Notes: generated from the sequence alone by a model not told the origin. Shown: positions 9,247 to 18,678, counted from the stretch's first letter. The stretch is 39,561 nucleotides of DNA from Bacteroidales bacterium (GCA_016928075.1 JAFGLJ010000025.1:1-39561); one strand, 5' to 3'. Program-made: numbers and translations.

Positions 9247-10032
9247 ATGAAGATTGAAAAGGATGACAGGCTGATATTACTCACCAATGACGATGGTTTA
9301 TACGCCGAAGGTCTTAACACACTCACAGAAGTTATGCAGGAATTCGGGAAGGTGGTTGTGATATCAACTATTGAAAGCCGTTCAGGGATGTCCCAGGCAC
9401 TTACAGTGAAAATGCCCATAAGGGTAAAACTACTTAAAGAAACAGATACAAAAAGAATATATGCATGCAGCGGAACTCCGACCGATGGTGTTAAAATAGC
9501 AGTTAATCAGTTACTTGAAAGAAAACCAGACTGGGTAGTCTCGGGAATAAACCATGGGGCAAATGCTTCTGTTAGCGTTATTTATTCAGGTACTATGGCG
9601 GCTGCAATAGAAGGCTGTCTGTACGGTATTGATTCTGTGGGTTTTTCACTTGATAACTTTTCGGCACAGGCTGATTTTGGTCCGGCCAGGAAATATGTGA
9701 GGGACATAATGAACAGCCTTTCCAGGAAAAGATTGCCAATTGGGATATGCCTGAATGTGAATATACCATCATGCCCGGATCAGGAGATAAAAGGCATTAA
9801 AGTATGCAGACAGGCAAAAGGTAACTGGCGTGAGGAATTTGAAAAACGTAAAGACCCGATGGGGAAAACATATTATTGGTTAACCGGTATATTTGAAAAC
9901 CATGAGCCAGAATCAACCGATACAGATGAATGGGCTCTGTCAAACAAGTATGTTTCTGTTGTACCGGTGTCAATTGATATGACTGCCCACAATTTTATCG
10001 GTGACCTGAAAAAACAGTTCAAAAATGTATAA
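9247..10032 (+). CDS. surE: 5'/3'-nucleotidase SurE
   Basis: Metal-dependent phosphatase acting on nucleoside 5'- and 3'-monophosphates. The active-site start LLTNDDGLYAEG (residues 11-22, with N14, D15 and D16) and the SGINHGAN stretch at about 98-105 are the SurE metal-binding signatures, followed by YSGTMAAAIEG. The length of 261 residues is standard. It is the first gene of a plus-strand operon with lpxB 105 bases downstream, and has a promoter box upstream. Confidence 0.96.
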   Translation: MKIEKDDRLILLTNDDGLYAEGLNTLTEVMQEFGKVVVISTIESRSGMSQALTVKMPIRVKLLKETDTKRIYACSGTPTDGVKIAVNQLLERKPDWVVSGINHGANASVSVIYSGTMAAAIEGCLYGIDSVGFSLDNFSAQADFGPARKYVRDIMNSLSRKRLPIGICLNVNIPSCPDQEIKGIKVCRQAKGNWREEFEKRKDPMGKTYYWLTGIFENHEPESTDTDEWALSNKYVSVVPVSIDMTAHNFIGDLKKQFKNV

Positions 10033-10137
10033 ATCCCCTTTCAAAAAATATCCTGTGGGCTCTGGCAGCGTTTGTGATAAAACTGCTATTATATAACAAC
10101 CATGAAATAATTATATATTATCAAGAATAGATAGGAA

Positions 10138-11274
10138 GTGAAGTATTTTATTATTGCAGGTGAAGCCAGTGGCGATTTACATGGTTCAAATCTAATTAAT
10201 AAGCTTATTGAGGTTGATCCCGATGCTGATATATTTTGCTGGGGAGGCAATAAAATGGAAAACGCCGGTGCTACACTGCTTGTTCATTACGGGGAACTGG
10301 CCATAATGGGTTTCTGGGAAGTACTCGTTAAACTTGGTAAAATATTCAAGAATCTCAGGAAGTGCAAACAGCAAATTATTGACCTTAAACCTGACCTTGT
10401 TATACTTATAGATTACCCGGGTTTCAATCTCAGAATAGCGAAACATATAAAAAAGGAGAATATAAATGTTTACTATTATATAAGTCCAAAAGTATGGGCA
10501 TGGAAAAAATCAAGGGTAAAGAAGATAAAGAAATACATTAACCGGATGTATGTTATTTTTCCTTTTGAAACTGAGTTCTTTGAACAGTATGACTTCAGGG
10601 TACATTATTTTGGAAACCCTCTGGTGGAAACAGTGGAAAAGGAAATGAAAACATCAGCTAACAGGCAGAAATTCCTTGAGAGATACAAACTGGAAGATAA
10701 ACCAATAATATCATTGCTTGCAGGCAGCAGGCTTCAGGAAGTAAAGAAAATACTGCCTGTTATGGCACAGGTTGAAAAATACTATCCCGATTACCAGTTA
10801 ATTGTTGCAGGGATTAACACGGTAGACAGGCCGGTTTATGAACGAATACTGGAAGGCTCTGATATAATGCTGATATACGACGATACATATAGCCTTCTTT
10901 TAAATTCGGATGCGGCACTTGTTACTTCTGGCACAGCCACTCTTGAGACTGCAATTGCAGGGATACCCCAGGTAGTATGCTACAGGACAAGCTGGCTATC
11001 ATATGTAATTGCACGAATGCTCGTTAAGATCAGATTTATTTCACTTGTCAACCTGATAATGGATAAGGAAATAGTCAGGGAACTTATTCAGAATAAACTT
11101 AATGAAAGGAACATCGTATCTGAATTAAATACAATTCTTCCCGGGGGATGGAAAAGAAAAATAATGATGGATAATTATTCAGTATTGAGAAGGAAACTTT
11201 CAGGAAGGGGTGCGTCATCAAGAATAGCCAGTGACATGTACCATTCACTTAAACTGGTTAATAATGTTAATTAA
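10138..11274 (+). CDS. lpxB: Lipid-A-disaccharide synthase
   Basis: Joins UDP-2,3-diacylglucosamine and lipid X to form the lipid A disaccharide on the inner-membrane face, so the cell makes LPS or lipooligosaccharide. Motifs: AGEASGDLHGSNL at the N-terminus, DYPGFNLRIA, YYISPKVWAWKKSR, LLAGSRLQEV and TSGTATLETAIAG. The length of 378 residues is normal. The start is GTG at 10138: an in-frame TAG lies just two codons upstream and the conserved N-terminus begins at once, so no earlier start is possible. Its 3' end overlaps the next gene by 11 bases. Confidence 0.96.
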   Translation: MKYFIIAGEASGDLHGSNLINKLIEVDPDADIFCWGGNKMENAGATLLVHYGELAIMGFWEVLVKLGKIFKNLRKCKQQIIDLKPDLVILIDYPGFNLRIAKHIKKENINVYYYISPKVWAWKKSRVKKIKKYINRMYVIFPFETEFFEQYDFRVHYFGNPLVETVEKEMKTSANRQKFLERYKLEDKPIISLLAGSRLQEVKKILPVMAQVEKYYPDYQLIVAGINTVDRPVYERILEGSDIMLIYDDTYSLLLNSDAALVTSGTATLETAIAGIPQVVCYRTSWLSYVIARMLVKIRFISLVNLIMDKEIVRELIQNKLNERNIVSELNTILPGGWKRKIMMDNYSVLRRKLSGRGASSRIASDMYHSLKLVNNVN

Positions 11275-12430
11275 TTATCCAAGGTCGATAATCCTGGTCA
11301 TGTTGCTTGCAGCCAATTTGCATAGTCAGGCAAATGGTGTTATCAGGGTTGGCCTGCTTAGCCTCGACAATCCCCTTTCATTAACAGTAACTGTCATTGA
11401 AGGTAATTATAAATTACTGGCTGGCCGGCAATCCATAGTCTTGCTTAAGGATGATAATATTCTTATCAACAGGGCAGGGGAAAAAATCCTGGTAAGCACC
11501 GAAATGAGCAATAACATTCTGGCAGATTCTGTTGTCATTCAATCTGCTGAAAAAGCTTGCTACTTTTCAATCAGAAATAATAACCGGGCAGCCGAACCCA
11601 GGGAATATACAGGTAATCTGATAGTTAAATCAGACATTGAGTCACTGCTTGCCATTAATGAAGTTGATAATGACATGTATTTAGCTGGTGTTGTCCAGAG
11701 TGAAGCCGGAGTAAAGGGAAATATCGAATATTTTAAAACGCAGGCCGTGCTGGCGCGTACATACCTTTTTATGAATATTAAAAGGCATACACTGGATGGT
11801 TATCATGTTTGTGACAGAACCCATTGCCAGGCATACAATGGCAAGTCAGAGTCAAAAACGATTAATCAAGCAGTCCATGCCACCAGAGGTCAGGTACTGG
11901 TAAATGCAGACAGCCTGTTGGTTTTTACCCCTTTCCATTCTAATTGCGGGGGACAGACTGAATCATCAGGTAATGTATGGTTAACCAGGATGCCACATAT
12001 CTCAGGGGTGACTGATCCCTACTGTACCTCATCAAACAATGCCAGATGGACGAAAAAAATAAACAGGAAAGACTGGATTTCTTACCTCCGTAACAATGGG
12101 TACCGTCATAATGATAATGATATACTTGATTTTGAACAACTCAACAGAAAGAGATATTATTCAGCCGGCAGTTTTTCATACCCGCTGACGAGGCTGAGAG
12201 AGGATTGGAACCTGAAATCTTCATTTTTTTCTGTCAGCCTGGATGACAGCACTGTTATTCTTAATGGGAAAGGTTATGGTCATGGCGTTGGCCTTTGTCA
12301 GGAAGGTGCCAGGGTAATGACTGAGAGAGGCTTTAAAATGAGGGAAATCATTGATTTCTATTTCGATGGCTTGCTTATTATTAATATTGACGATGTAAAA
12401 CCATCACTTGAAATAAGTAGTGCATTTTAA
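11264..12430 (+). CDS. SpoIID/LytB (amidase-enhancer) domain protein, exported
   Basis: SpoIID-family proteins act on peptidoglycan; SpoIID itself is a lytic transglycosylase of denuded glycan strands. Family signs are the conserved glutamate segment VVQSEAGVKGNIEYFKTQAVLAR, the CDRTHCQAYNG stretch, and the C-terminal GKGYGHGVGLCQEGA. I start at the ATG at 11264, which gives a good signal peptide (MLINYPRSIILVMLLAANLHSQA); an upstream ATG at 11231 would lie deeper inside lpxB and put charged residues before it. The mature protein is therefore probably periplasmic. Downstream is gldFG. This organism type does not sporulate, so a cell-wall remodelling role is the reasonable guess. Confidence 0.85.
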   Translation: MLINYPRSIILVMLLAANLHSQANGVIRVGLLSLDNPLSLTVTVIEGNYKLLAGRQSIVLLKDDNILINRAGEKILVSTEMSNNILADSVVIQSAEKACYFSIRNNNRAAEPREYTGNLIVKSDIESLLAINEVDNDMYLAGVVQSEAGVKGNIEYFKTQAVLARTYLFMNIKRHTLDGYHVCDRTHCQAYNGKSESKTINQAVHATRGQVLVNADSLLVFTPFHSNCGGQTESSGNVWLTRMPHISGVTDPYCTSSNNARWTKKINRKDWISYLRNNGYRHNDNDILDFEQLNRKRYYSAGSFSYPLTRLREDWNLKSSFFSVSLDDSTVILNGKGYGHGVGLCQEGARVMTERGFKMREIIDFYFDGLLIINIDDVKPSLEISSAF

Positions 12431-12460
12431 GTACATTTGTCCTTCAAACCTCAAAATAAT

Positions 12461-14893
12461 ATGCTTGCAATATATAAAAGGGAAATAAGTAGCTTCTTTA
12501 CCGGAATGACCGGATATATAGTAATCATTGTTTACCTGCTTATCAACAGTCTGTTTATGTGGATATTACCCGGAGAGTGGAATATCCTCGACAATGGTTA
12601 TGCCACCCTTGAGCTCCTTTTTATACTGAGTCCCTGGATATTCCTTTTCCTGGTGCCTGCTGTGACAATGCGTATGGTGGCAGAAGAAAAACGAACCGGC
12701 ACATTGGAATTGCTTCTTTCACGGCCGGTATCGGAAAGGCATATTATTTATGGTAAATATTTAGCAGCTGTCACACTGGTCTTATTGGCTCTTCTTCCAT
12801 GTATCATATATTATTTGTCGGTAACTGTACTTGGCGAAACTCCTGGCAATATAGATAGCGGGGGAACTCTTGGAGCCACTCTTGGCTTGTTTTTTCTTGC
12901 TGCTGTTTACGCTGCCATAGGGATATTTTCTACTACACTAAGCTCAAATCAGGTAGTTGCATTCATAATAGCAGTGATTACAGGGTTTATTCTTTTTGCA
13001 GGTTTCGATTCATTTGCACTGCTGCCGGGATTAAAGAAACTTGATGAATTCATAATAAGGCTTGGCATAAATGAACACTATAAATCAATGAGCAGGGGAG
13101 TGATTGATTTGAGAGATATTGTATACTACATTGTTGCTGTGCTTATTTTTACTGAAGCCTCAAGGCTGGTAATGTCTTCCCGCAGGTGGAAACCGGGGAA
13201 ATCAGGAACTCACAGAAACAGGCCGGCTGTCAGTATTGCTAATTATGTTATCCTGTTTGCAGTTCTTTTATTGTTCGCTTTCCTTTCATCATTCATATCT
13301 ATTAGGCTGGATCTCACTTCGGATAAAAGATACACCCTGTCAGACCAGACGAAGCAAATACTCTCTGGTCTTGAAAATGATGTATATTTCCAGGTTTACC
13401 TTGATGGTGATATGCCCATTGGCTTTAAGAAACTGAGAAGATCAGTAAGGGCAACACTGGAAGAATTCAGAATGTACTCGGGGAGGAGAGTGGATTACCT
13501 CTTTATTAACCCCTCGGAAGCAGAAGAGGAGGAAACAAGGAACAGGCAGCAATTATCGCTTATAAATAAAGGCCTGATGCCTGTAACCGTGTTTGATAAT
13601 GATGATGAAGGTGGGAGGTCGGAAAAAAGAATCTTTCCTGGTATGATCTTAAACTATAATTCGATTGAGGTACCTATTAACTTTTTGAAAAATAATCCTT
13701 CATTGCCTGCAGAAATAAATCTTACAAATTCAATCGAAGGACTGGAATATGAGTTAATACAGCCAATATCCACACTGACATCAGATACCATTTACAAAGT
13801 TGCTTTTATTGAGGGTCATGGCGAACTGGATGAGATGGAAGTTGCAGATATAACCCTCGAAATGGCCAAATATTTTACTGTTGATCGCGGTTCAATAAAC
13901 GGGCAGGCAGGAATACTCAATGATTATGCTGCGATTATTATAGCCAAGCCAGTATCCGAGTTCACTGAAGAGGATAAGCTCGTAATCGACCAGTATATCA
14001 TGGATGGAGGCAAGGTGCTATGGCTTATAGAAGAGGTGATGGTAAATGCAGATAGTCTTGCAAGCGGAGGGACAGTGGCACTTTATAAGCCTTTGAATCT
14101 TGAAGATCAGTTGTTCAGGTATGGAGTACGGATCAATCCGGTTCTAATACAGGATACCGACTGTCTGCTAATCCCTGTGAGGTCAACAATAAGGGATTCG
14201 AGGCAAATAATACCTGTACCCTGGATATATTACCCTTTGTTATATCCTAACTCAAACAGTCCGCTTACTCGTAACATAAATAAGGTTAAATCAGAGTTTG
14301 TAAATTCTATTGATACCGTAGGATCAGATCGGGCTGTAAGAAAAAAAATCTTGCTCGCCAGTTCACAGAACAGCAGAACGATTAATCCCCCTCTGCTTAT
14401 TAAGCTTGAGGATTATAAAAATCCACCTTCTGAGGATGTTTTCACAGAATCATATATTCCCGCTGCCGTTCTTCTTGAGGGGCAATTTAACTCCATTTTT
14501 GCAAACAGGATTGCTTCATGGCAGGGGGGAGAATTGAAAAAGACAAGCACCAACACAAAAATGATCGTGGTGGCCGATGGTGATATTATCAGAAATGAAG
14601 TCAGTATAGTTGGTAACAGACTCACTCCACAGGGTCTGGGTATAGACAGGTATTCGGGCCAGACTTTCGGTAATAAAGACTTCATAGTAAACTGCATGAA
14701 TTACCTCGTTGATGATAAGGGATTGCTCAGCCTGCGTTCACGGGAATTGAAAATAAGGTTGCTCCACAGGCAAAAAATTAAAGATAACAGGATATTCTGG
14801 CAGCTTACAAATACGATTGGCCCTATATTTCTTGTTTTTATTGGTGGTATAATTTTTCTATATATTAGAAAAAAGAAATACTCCCGGATTTAA
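12461..14893 (+). CDS. Fused GldF-GldG type ABC transporter permease/auxiliary protein
   Basis: The N-terminal 235 residues form an ABC-2 type permease with about six membrane helices (starting LAIYKREISSFFTGMTGY, as GldF does) and the VAEEKRTGTLELLLSRPVS loop common to these permeases. From about residue 255 a membrane anchor leads into a large extracytoplasmic GldG-like ABC-auxiliary region (SDKRYTLSDQTKQIL), ending in a last helix near the C-terminus. In Flavobacterium GldF and GldG are separate proteins needed for gliding; here they form one 810-residue chain. I chose the ATG at 12461; a TTG at 12437 would add eight poorly conserved residues. No gldA ATPase gene is in the window. Gliding itself is not implied. 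Confidence 0.87.
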   Translation: MLAIYKREISSFFTGMTGYIVIIVYLLINSLFMWILPGEWNILDNGYATLELLFILSPWIFLFLVPAVTMRMVAEEKRTGTLELLLSRPVSERHIIYGKYLAAVTLVLLALLPCIIYYLSVTVLGETPGNIDSGGTLGATLGLFFLAAVYAAIGIFSTTLSSNQVVAFIIAVITGFILFAGFDSFALLPGLKKLDEFIIRLGINEHYKSMSRGVIDLRDIVYYIVAVLIFTEASRLVMSSRRWKPGKSGTHRNRPAVSIANYVILFAVLLLFAFLSSFISIRLDLTSDKRYTLSDQTKQILSGLENDVYFQVYLDGDMPIGFKKLRRSVRATLEEFRMYSGRRVDYLFINPSEAEEEETRNRQQLSLINKGLMPVTVFDNDDEGGRSEKRIFPGMILNYNSIEVPINFLKNNPSLPAEINLTNSIEGLEYELIQPISTLTSDTIYKVAFIEGHGELDEMEVADITLEMAKYFTVDRGSINGQAGILNDYAAIIIAKPVSEFTEEDKLVIDQYIMDGGKVLWLIEEVMVNADSLASGGTVALYKPLNLEDQLFRYGVRINPVLIQDTDCLLIPVRSTIRDSRQIIPVPWIYYPLLYPNSNSPLTRNINKVKSEFVNSIDTVGSDRAVRKKILLASSQNSRTINPPLLIKLEDYKNPPSEDVFTESYIPAAVLLEGQFNSIFANRIASWQGGELKKTSTNTKMIVVADGDIIRNEVSIVGNRLTPQGLGIDRYSGQTFGNKDFIVNCMNYLVDDKGLLSLRSRELKIRLLHRQKIKDNRIFWQLTNTIGPIFLVFIGGIIFLYIRKKKYSRI

Positions 14894-14894
14894 G

Positions 14895-15857
14895 ATGAAA
14901 AGACTGGCCATAATCATATCGATAATCATTATTGTCATCTTGCTGTTTATTATTGGCAGGCACGTACCTTTTGGTGCTGATAACTCTGTTTTTTATGTTG
15001 AAAATACAGAAAGGATAAACCGCATTCTAATAAGTGATGAGAATAAATCAGTCAGCCTTACCCTTAATACTGACGGATGGTATGTAAACGATGAATACAG
15101 AGCCAGATCGCAGGCTATTGATTTTTTAATTAGCATACTTGGGGATATAAGGATCAAATCACCTGTTACAGACAAAACATATAATGATTTGCTGCAAAAT
15201 AATAGTACACGGGAAATTGAAGTACAGGTATTCAACAGCAGAAAAATTATACAATCTTTTTACATTTATCTCAATAATGAGGTTGATTACCCCGGCATTA
15301 TGCAAAAAAGGAAAAAAACAAAACCATTCATAGTGCACCTTCCCGGGTATGATACTGATCCATGCTCACATTTTGTTCCAGATAGCAGGTACTGGATGCC
15401 CAATATGGTTTTTGAACTTAATCCTGGCAGGATTTCCGAAATACACTTCAGGTATTTTAATATGCCGGATTCATCTTTCAGTATTATTAATAATGGGGCA
15501 GCCATGGCTTTCATAAGTAAGGATTATAATAATGAAAGGATTGACAGCGTGGCAGCAGGCCGGTACCTCTCATATTTCACCTGGGTACCTTTCGAGACCT
15601 GGGTTTATGATATTAGCACGGCTGAAAAAGATTCAATAACTGAAAACAACCCATATTTTAGTCTTGAAGTAATAACTGATGATCCTGATACCCTTAAGCT
15701 TTTAACCTGGAAGAGGATGATAATGAAAGGAGGCAGAATGGTTGAAGACACTGATAGGTTATTGGGAAGCCTTAATGGGGGGGAAGACTTATTTGTAATT
15801 AGATACTATGACCTTGATCCTCTAATCAAAGAGCCATCGTATTTTATTATAGATTGA
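14895..15857 (+). CDS. DUF4340 domain protein, membrane anchored
   Basis: One N-terminal hydrophobic helix (about residues 4-24) anchors a roughly 295-residue extracytoplasmic part. The DUF4340 pattern is visible: VENTERINRILISDENKSVSLTLNTDGWYVNDEYRA, then an IDFLISILGDIRIKSPV helix, repeated more weakly in the second half. DUF4340 genes commonly sit beside GldG-like ABC auxiliary genes; this one follows the gldFG stop by one base, so it is almost certainly cotranslated and part of the same transporter assembly. The molecular role is unknown. Confidence 0.8.
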   Translation: MKRLAIIISIIIIVILLFIIGRHVPFGADNSVFYVENTERINRILISDENKSVSLTLNTDGWYVNDEYRARSQAIDFLISILGDIRIKSPVTDKTYNDLLQNNSTREIEVQVFNSRKIIQSFYIYLNNEVDYPGIMQKRKKTKPFIVHLPGYDTDPCSHFVPDSRYWMPNMVFELNPGRISEIHFRYFNMPDSSFSIINNGAAMAFISKDYNNERIDSVAAGRYLSYFTWVPFETWVYDISTAEKDSITENNPYFSLEVITDDPDTLKLLTWKRMIMKGGRMVEDTDRLLGSLNGGEDLFVIRYYDLDPLIKEPSYFIID

Positions 15858-15993
15858 TTTTTATTTGAGGATAAAACTTTTTTTACTAATATTGATAAAC
15901 AGTAATAAATATTAAACCTGCCTTTGTTCCAAACATTTAAGTCATTTATTTATTACTAATGAAACAATTGACAAACCTAAATAAACTTAAAAC

Positions 15994-17124
15994 ATGAAAT
16001 TCGTCGTATCGAGTACCGAACTTCTTGGTCATCTTCAGGGTATCAGTAAGGTGATAAGTACAAAAAATACATTGCCAATACTTGATAATTTCCTGTTCAA
16101 ACTTGAAGGAACTAATCTCGAAATTACAGCCTCTGATCTTGAATCAACTTTAATAACCAGAATGAACCTGGATAATACTGATGGAGATGGCAGTATTGCT
16201 ATCCCTGCCAGGATATTGCTGGATACTCTCAAGGAGTTTTCGGAACAACCACTCACTTTTGAGATCAACCTGGAAACACTGGCTATTGTAATAAGCTCAG
16301 AAAAAGGCAAATTCAGTATTGTCGGGCAGAATGGAGTTGATTTCCCGGTGCTTCCCTCAATAAAGGAAGACAAGAAGGTGGCTTTCAAGATCGATGCTGA
16401 TGTCCTGTTCTCAGGAATCAATAAAACAGTTTTTGCCACTGCCGATGATGAGCTGAGACCGGTTATGGGAGGTATTTTCATAGAAGCCGAAACTGATAAA
16501 ATTACCTTTGTGGCATCAGATGCTCATAAGCTGGTGAGGTATCAGCGCAGCGATGCACATTCAGAGGAAAATGCCTCTTTTATTCTTCCCAAAAAACCAG
16601 CCTCATTAATGAAAAATATCCTTCATAAAGAAGAAGGACAGGTGACACTTGAATTCGACGATAAGAATGCATTCTTTACGCTTTCTGAATATAAGGTTGT
16701 ATGCAGGCTGGTTGAAGGTAATTATCCTAATTACAATTCAGTTATCCCCACAAATAATCCAAGAAAGCTTACTATCGACAGGGTCGAATTATTAAATACC
16801 CTTAAAAGGGTATCGGTATTCTCAAACCAGGCCAGTAACCTGGTAAAGCTTGAACTAACCGGAAACCAGATAAGGGTTTCTGCCCAGGACATAGATTTTT
16901 CAATATCCGCTTACGAGAGGCTTAACTGCGTATATGAAGGAGATGATATGGAGATAGGATTCAAGTCAGTCTTCCTTCTCGAGATATTGTCAAACATTGA
17001 ATCTTCGGATGTGGTAATTGAGCTTGCCGATCCAACCAGGGCAGGGTTATTTCTGCCTTCAGAAACAGATAATGAGGCTGAGGATGTATTGATGCTCCTT
17101 ATGCCTATGATGATCAACGCATAA
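15994..17124 (+). CDS. dnaN: DNA polymerase III subunit beta (sliding clamp)
   Basis: Forms the ring that tethers the replicative polymerase to DNA. The N-terminus MKFVVSSTELLGHLQGISKVI, the KNTLPILDNFLF segment and the C-terminal ending LMLLMPMMINA are typical of Bacteroidota clamps, and the 376-residue length is that of three clamp domains. It is 136 bases after the DUF4340 gene; that gap is AT-rich and may hold its own promoter, though I find no exact -7 box. No dnaA or origin-like sequence is nearby. Confidence 0.97.
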   Translation: MKFVVSSTELLGHLQGISKVISTKNTLPILDNFLFKLEGTNLEITASDLESTLITRMNLDNTDGDGSIAIPARILLDTLKEFSEQPLTFEINLETLAIVISSEKGKFSIVGQNGVDFPVLPSIKEDKKVAFKIDADVLFSGINKTVFATADDELRPVMGGIFIEAETDKITFVASDAHKLVRYQRSDAHSEENASFILPKKPASLMKNILHKEEGQVTLEFDDKNAFFTLSEYKVVCRLVEGNYPNYNSVIPTNNPRKLTIDRVELLNTLKRVSVFSNQASNLVKLELTGNQIRVSAQDIDFSISAYERLNCVYEGDDMEIGFKSVFLLEILSNIESSDVVIELADPTRAGLFLPSETDNEAEDVLMLLMPMMINA

Positions 17125-17176
17125 CGAAGATATGAATTATGAGTTATACACATAACTCTGTTAGTTGTAATTAAAT

Positions 17177-17264
17177 ATTCCAATAATCCAATATTCCATT
17201 ATTCCAATAATCCAATATTCCATTATTCCAATAATCCAATATTCCATTATTCCAATAATCCAGT
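17177..17264. repeat. 24-bp tandem repeat, about 3.6 copies
   Basis: Three perfect 24-base units (17177-17200, 17201-17224, 17225-17248) are followed by a partial unit that decays at about 17264. Each unit is itself three octamers; on the minus strand they read TGGAATAT, TGGATTAT and TGGAATAA. The array ends 15 bases before the exonuclease start codon, so it probably lies in that gene's leader. Confidence 0.95.
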
Positions 17265-17279
17265 AATCCCATTCTTCTT

Positions 17280-18050
17280 ATGGAACTAAACCTCAAACGG
17301 CCACTAGCTTTTTTTGATCTTGAGACTACGGGAATAAATATTGCTCAGGACCGGATTGTCGAAATCTCGGTTATGAAAATTCATCCTAACGGGGAAAAGG
17401 AATGGTTTACAAAACGCCTTAATCCGGGAATACCTATAAATCCGCAGGCTTCAGCAGTGCATGGCATAACGGATGAGGATGTTAAAAACTGTCCCTCTTT
17501 CAGGGAGATTGGTAAGAATCTTGCGAAATTTCTTGAAGGCTGCGACCTTGCAGGATATAACGCCATAAGATTTGACATTCCATTACTGGCAGAAGAATTT
17601 CTGAGGGAAGGTATAGAATTTGATATCCGCAAGAGAAAATATATAGATGTACAGGTAATTTTTCATAAAAAAGAACAAAGAACTCTCAGTGCAGCATATA
17701 TATTTTACTGCAACAGTGAACTTTCAAATGCCCACAGCGCAAGAGCCGACACTGAAGCAACCTATGAAATACTGAAAGCTCAAATTGACAGGTATGATGA
17801 TCTTGAGAACGACGTTGATAAATTGTCGAAGTTCAGTCACCATAGCAGATTTGCCGATCTTGCCGGACGGATAATCTATAATGCCAAAGGACAGGAAGTA
17901 TTCAATTTTGGAAAGCATAAGGGTGAACTTGTGGAGGAGGTACTGAAAAATGAACCAAGTTATTATGCATGGATGATGGATGGGGATTTTCCAGAATATA
18001 CCAAAAAAATACTGACAGAGATCAAACTCAGGACCTTTAATAATGTCTGA
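17280..18050 (+). CDS. DEDDh 3'-5' exonuclease (DnaQ/ExoX-like)
   Basis: The exonuclease fold occupies about residues 8-170. Catalytic acids are D13 and E15 (FFDLETTG), D99 (AIRFD) and H152/D157 (HSARAD), which defines the DEDDh class of DnaQ-like proofreading or repair nucleases. A C-terminal section at about 190-250 (FNFGKHKGELVEEVLKNEP, then YAWMMDGDFP) resembles the small extra domain of ExoX-like proteins. The 256-residue protein lacks helicase or polymerase parts. It lies between dnaN and an FAH gene; the neighbouring clamp gene hints at replication or repair but proves nothing. The substrate is unknown. Confidence 0.88.
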   Translation: MELNLKRPLAFFDLETTGINIAQDRIVEISVMKIHPNGEKEWFTKRLNPGIPINPQASAVHGITDEDVKNCPSFREIGKNLAKFLEGCDLAGYNAIRFDIPLLAEEFLREGIEFDIRKRKYIDVQVIFHKKEQRTLSAAYIFYCNSELSNAHSARADTEATYEILKAQIDRYDDLENDVDKLSKFSHHSRFADLAGRIIYNAKGQEVFNFGKHKGELVEEVLKNEPSYYAWMMDGDFPEYTKKILTEIKLRTFNNV

Positions 18051-18066
18051 TGCTTGCTGAAAGAAT

Positions 18067-18678
18067 ATGAAAATAATTTGTATAGGACTGAATTATGGTG
18101 ACCATGCCAGGGAAATGGGCAGGACTTTGCCTGACAAGCCTGTTATTTTTCTTAAGCCTGATTCATCATTACTAAAGAACAACAAACCTTTTTTTATCCC
18201 TGATTTTTCCAGGAATATACACTACGAGATAGAAATAGTGTTACGAATATGCAAGCTTGGTCGTTCAATATCAGAAAAATATGCTTGCAGATACTATGAC
18301 CAGCTTACCCTTGGGGTTGATATGACAGCACGCGATCTGCAATCATCTCTTTCATCTTCAGGAATGCCATGGGATATCTCGAAATCATTTGATGGAGCAG
18401 CGCCTGTTGGAGAATTCATACCTTTACAAGAAGCAGGGGATATGAATAATATCACTTTCAGGCTGGAGAAGAATGGTACAACTGTGCAACATGGTAATAC
18501 TTCAAGGCTCATTTATAATTTCGATCAGATAATATCCTATGTATCGGGCTTTTTTACTCTAAAGACCGGTGATCTGATATTTACAGGAACACCTTCCGGT
18601 GTAGGTCCCGTGAACCGCAATGACAGGCTCACGGGATATATAGGTGATCGTAAGATTATTGATTTTATGATTAAATAG
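18067..18678 (+). CDS. Fumarylacetoacetate hydrolase (FAH) family protein
   Basis: Member of the FAH superfamily, metal-dependent enzymes that cleave C-C bonds in or decarboxylate/isomerise 2-oxo acids (for example 2-hydroxyhepta-2,4-diene-1,7-dioate isomerase, acylpyruvase, oxaloacetate decarboxylase). Metal ligands are E54 and E56 (HYEIEIVLRI) and D85 (GVDMTARDLQ); the end FTGTPSGVGPV is also typical. At 203 residues it is the short, single-domain form, starting directly with the core. It begins 16 bases after the exonuclease stop. Its last 8 bases overlap the convergent M14 peptidase gene. The substrate cannot be assigned. Confidence 0.9.
   Translation: MKIICIGLNYGDHAREMGRTLPDKPVIFLKPDSSLLKNNKPFFIPDFSRNIHYEIEIVLRICKLGRSISEKYACRYYDQLTLGVDMTARDLQSSLSSSGMPWDISKSFDGAAPVGEFIPLQEAGDMNNITFRLEKNGTTVQHGNTSRLIYNFDQIISYVSGFFTLKTGDLIFTGTPSGVGPVNRNDRLTGYIGDRKIIDFMIK

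Noticed and set aside
11264..12430. Evidence for sporulation from the SpoIID domain
   Set aside because: No other sporulation gene is present, and lpxB marks a Gram-negative envelope; the domain has a wider range.
12437..12460. TTG start adding eight residues to the GldF-GldG fusion
   Set aside because: GldF proteins begin at the MLAIYKRE segment, for which an ATG is available.
17177..17264. Array of regularly spaced repeats, possible CRISPR
   Set aside because: Units are directly adjacent with no unique spacers, there are no cas genes, and the unit decomposes into octamers; it is a plain tandem repeat.
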